Positions 4,991 through 5,942 of a stretch of DNA of 5,942 bases are shown in pieces. Where the stretch lies: positions 1 through 5,942 of the forward strand of contig JAATGD010000128.1 in the NCBI GenBank assembly GCA_015654965.1, given 5' to 3'. A program made the position numbers and the translations under genes. A model generated the notes under the pieces. That model ran no database searches. It was not told the DNA's origin and saw nothing but the letters and a program-made list of their open reading frames with translations. Origin of the DNA: Hyphomicrobiales bacterium (GTDB lineage Bacteria; Pseudomonadota; Alphaproteobacteria; Rhizobiales; Rhizobiaceae). Numbering within the stretch: position 1 is the stretch's first letter; the number at the start of each line of letters is the position of its first letter.

Positions 4991-5752
4991 ATGGGCTTTT
5001 CATTTCTTCGACAGATCGGCGGCAAGGGGGCTTCCGCTGGCACTACAAACGTCCGTAACGAGCGCGTTCACGCGGTAGGCGGGCGTGAATTGCCCTTGCG
5101 CGTGCTTGAAAATCCCCGCGCCAAACGGCTGACCTTGCGCATTGAGGCTGGCGGCAAGGGGTTGCGCGTCACGATCCCTCCCGGTTTGCCGGAACGCGAA
5201 ATACAAAACTTTCTCAACCGGCATGAAGGCTGGATCGAAAGCCGCATCGCCAAATTGCCCGATCAGGCCGGTATCCGCGCCGGTGTCAAAATTCCCATAC
5301 GTGGCGTGCCACACCTCATCACCCATCAGGGCGGACGCGGCACGCTGGATGTGCTGGAAGGCAATATCCTGTGCGTTTATGGCGATCCTGCGCATCTTCC
5401 ACGCCGGGTTGCCGATTATCTCAAGCGCGAAGTCAAGCGCGACATCGAAGCGATGGTGGCACGGCATACGGCAACGGTGGGGCGCAAGGCCAAAGCCGTG
5501 CGCTTCAAGGACACCAAAAGCCGCTGGGGGTCGTGTACCTCGGATGGTGTTCTTTCCTTTTCATGGCGCATCGGCATGGCACCGCCGCCCGTCATCAATT
5601 ATCTCGTCGCCCATGAAGTCGCGCATCTGATCGAGATGAATCACGGGCCGAAATTCTGGAAACTCTGCCATGAACTTTGCCCCGATACCGAACGCTGCAA
5701 GGCATGGCTGAAGCGCAATGGCAGCGCATTACAGGCTATAGATTTTACATGA
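4991..5752 (+). CDS. YgjP-like zinc metallopeptidase (DUF45, M48-type)
   Basis: A 253-residue cytoplasmic protein of the YgjP/DUF45 family. The zinc site is HEVAH (His208, Glu209, His212) with the third ligand probably His218 in NHGPKFW. Ahead of it is the family motif SRWGSCTSDGVLSFSWRI (177-194). The N-terminal half (RAKRLTLRIEAGGKGLRVTIP, then a helix QNFLNRHEGWIESRI) is the usual beta-rich lead-in. No signal peptide or membrane segment is seen. The true substrate of the family is not known to me. The ATG at 4991 has only a weak ribosome site (GAG). No better start is seen downstream, so it is kept. The stop overlaps the next gene's start by 4 bases (ATGA), indicating a two-gene unit with translational coupling. 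The promoter should lie in 4939-4990, but I could not pick out clear -35/-10 boxes. Confidence 0.92.
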   Translation: MGFSFLRQIGGKGASAGTTNVRNERVHAVGGRELPLRVLENPRAKRLTLRIEAGGKGLRVTIPPGLPEREIQNFLNRHEGWIESRIAKLPDQAGIRAGVKIPIRGVPHLITHQGGRGTLDVLEGNILCVYGDPAHLPRRVADYLKREVKRDIEAMVARHTATVGRKAKAVRFKDTKSRWGSCTSDGVLSFSWRIGMAPPPVINYLVAHEVAHLIEMNHGPKFWKLCHELCPDTERCKAWLKRNGSALQAIDFT

Positions 5753-5942
5753 ACCCATCCATTCTTACCGCCGCCAAAATGCTGTGGGATTACCATTGCA
5801 TCTATGATCCGCTTCACGCCTGCGATGTGATCATAGGCCTTGGCAGTTATGACCTTCGTGTCGCCGAACGCGCCGCCAATCTTTATCTCGAAGGGTTGCC
5901 GCCATGGCTGATTTTCACCGGCAAAAGCGGTCACTGGACGCA
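5749..5942 (+). CDS. YdcF-like DUF218 protein, N-terminal part (cut by window edge)
   Basis: The open frame begins at the ATG overlapping the peptidase stop and continues without a stop for 64 codons to the edge. It starts MNPSILTAAKMLWDYHCIYD and continues through ACDVIIGLGSYDLRVAERAANLY and GLPPWLIFTGKSGHWT. The first beta strand followed by a glycine-rich turn (DVIIGLGS), the helix RVAERAANLY and the LIFTGKSGHWT segment match YdcF-like DUF218 proteins (an ILAGN-type turn and an ISGGIGHST-type segment in E. coli YdcF). YdcF is reported to bind S-adenosylmethionine; its reaction is unknown. There is no signal peptide or membrane helix, unlike the membrane-anchored ElyC/SanA branch of DUF218. 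The ATGA overlap suggests coupled translation. Confidence 0.82.
   Translation, partial: MNPSILTAAKMLWDYHCIYDPLHACDVIIGLGSYDLRVAERAANLYLEGLPPWLIFTGKSGHWT

Noticed and set aside
1..5942. A defence island, mobile element or other new multi-gene system.
   Set aside because: All genes fall into housekeeping or widely distributed families with uniform codon use. There are no integrase, transposase, toxin-antitoxin or nuclease genes, and no attachment-site repeats.

Overview
The window looks like chromosomal DNA of an alphaproteobacterium of the Hyphomicrobiales, most probably the Brucella/Ochrobactrum group. This rests on the protein sequences of IF-3, L20, L35 and PheS, the presence of a DUF2852 protein (an alphaproteobacterial family), moderate GC content and the gene order. 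It is a housekeeping region. I see no tRNA, rRNA, insertion sequence, phage gene or CRISPR array, and no new multi-gene system.

Left half, minus strand, read from right to left: infC (translation initiation factor IF-3) ends in its own strong terminator. Next comes a leader of about 225 nt with a recognisable promoter, then rpmI (L35) and rplT (L20), a second terminator, and the 5' part of pheS (phenylalanyl-tRNA synthetase alpha chain), which runs off the left edge. This is the familiar infC-rpmI-rplT-pheS order, but split by two terminators. infC most likely starts at an AUU codon placed behind a good Shine-Dalgarno sequence, the classic autoregulated start of this gene.

Right half, plus strand: a divergent pair of closely linked genes encodes an alpha/beta hydrolase resembling mitochondrial ABHD10 and a BenE-family membrane transporter. 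A stand-alone DUF2852 membrane/coiled-coil protein with its own terminator follows. Last come a YgjP-like (DUF45, M48-type) zinc metallopeptidase and, overlapping it by four bases (ATGA), the start of a YdcF/DUF218 protein cut by the right edge.

The most interesting part is the non-coding leader of rpmI-rplT (about 1180-1406). It contains three tandem hairpin repeats with a period of 41-42 nt, including a compensatory base-pair change, two further hairpins, and an upstream pyrimidine tract that could pair over 9 bp with the rpmI ribosome binding site. This resembles in principle the long-range pairing through which L20 represses rpmI in Escherichia coli, but with a different architecture. It is a candidate for an undescribed L20 autoregulatory leader.
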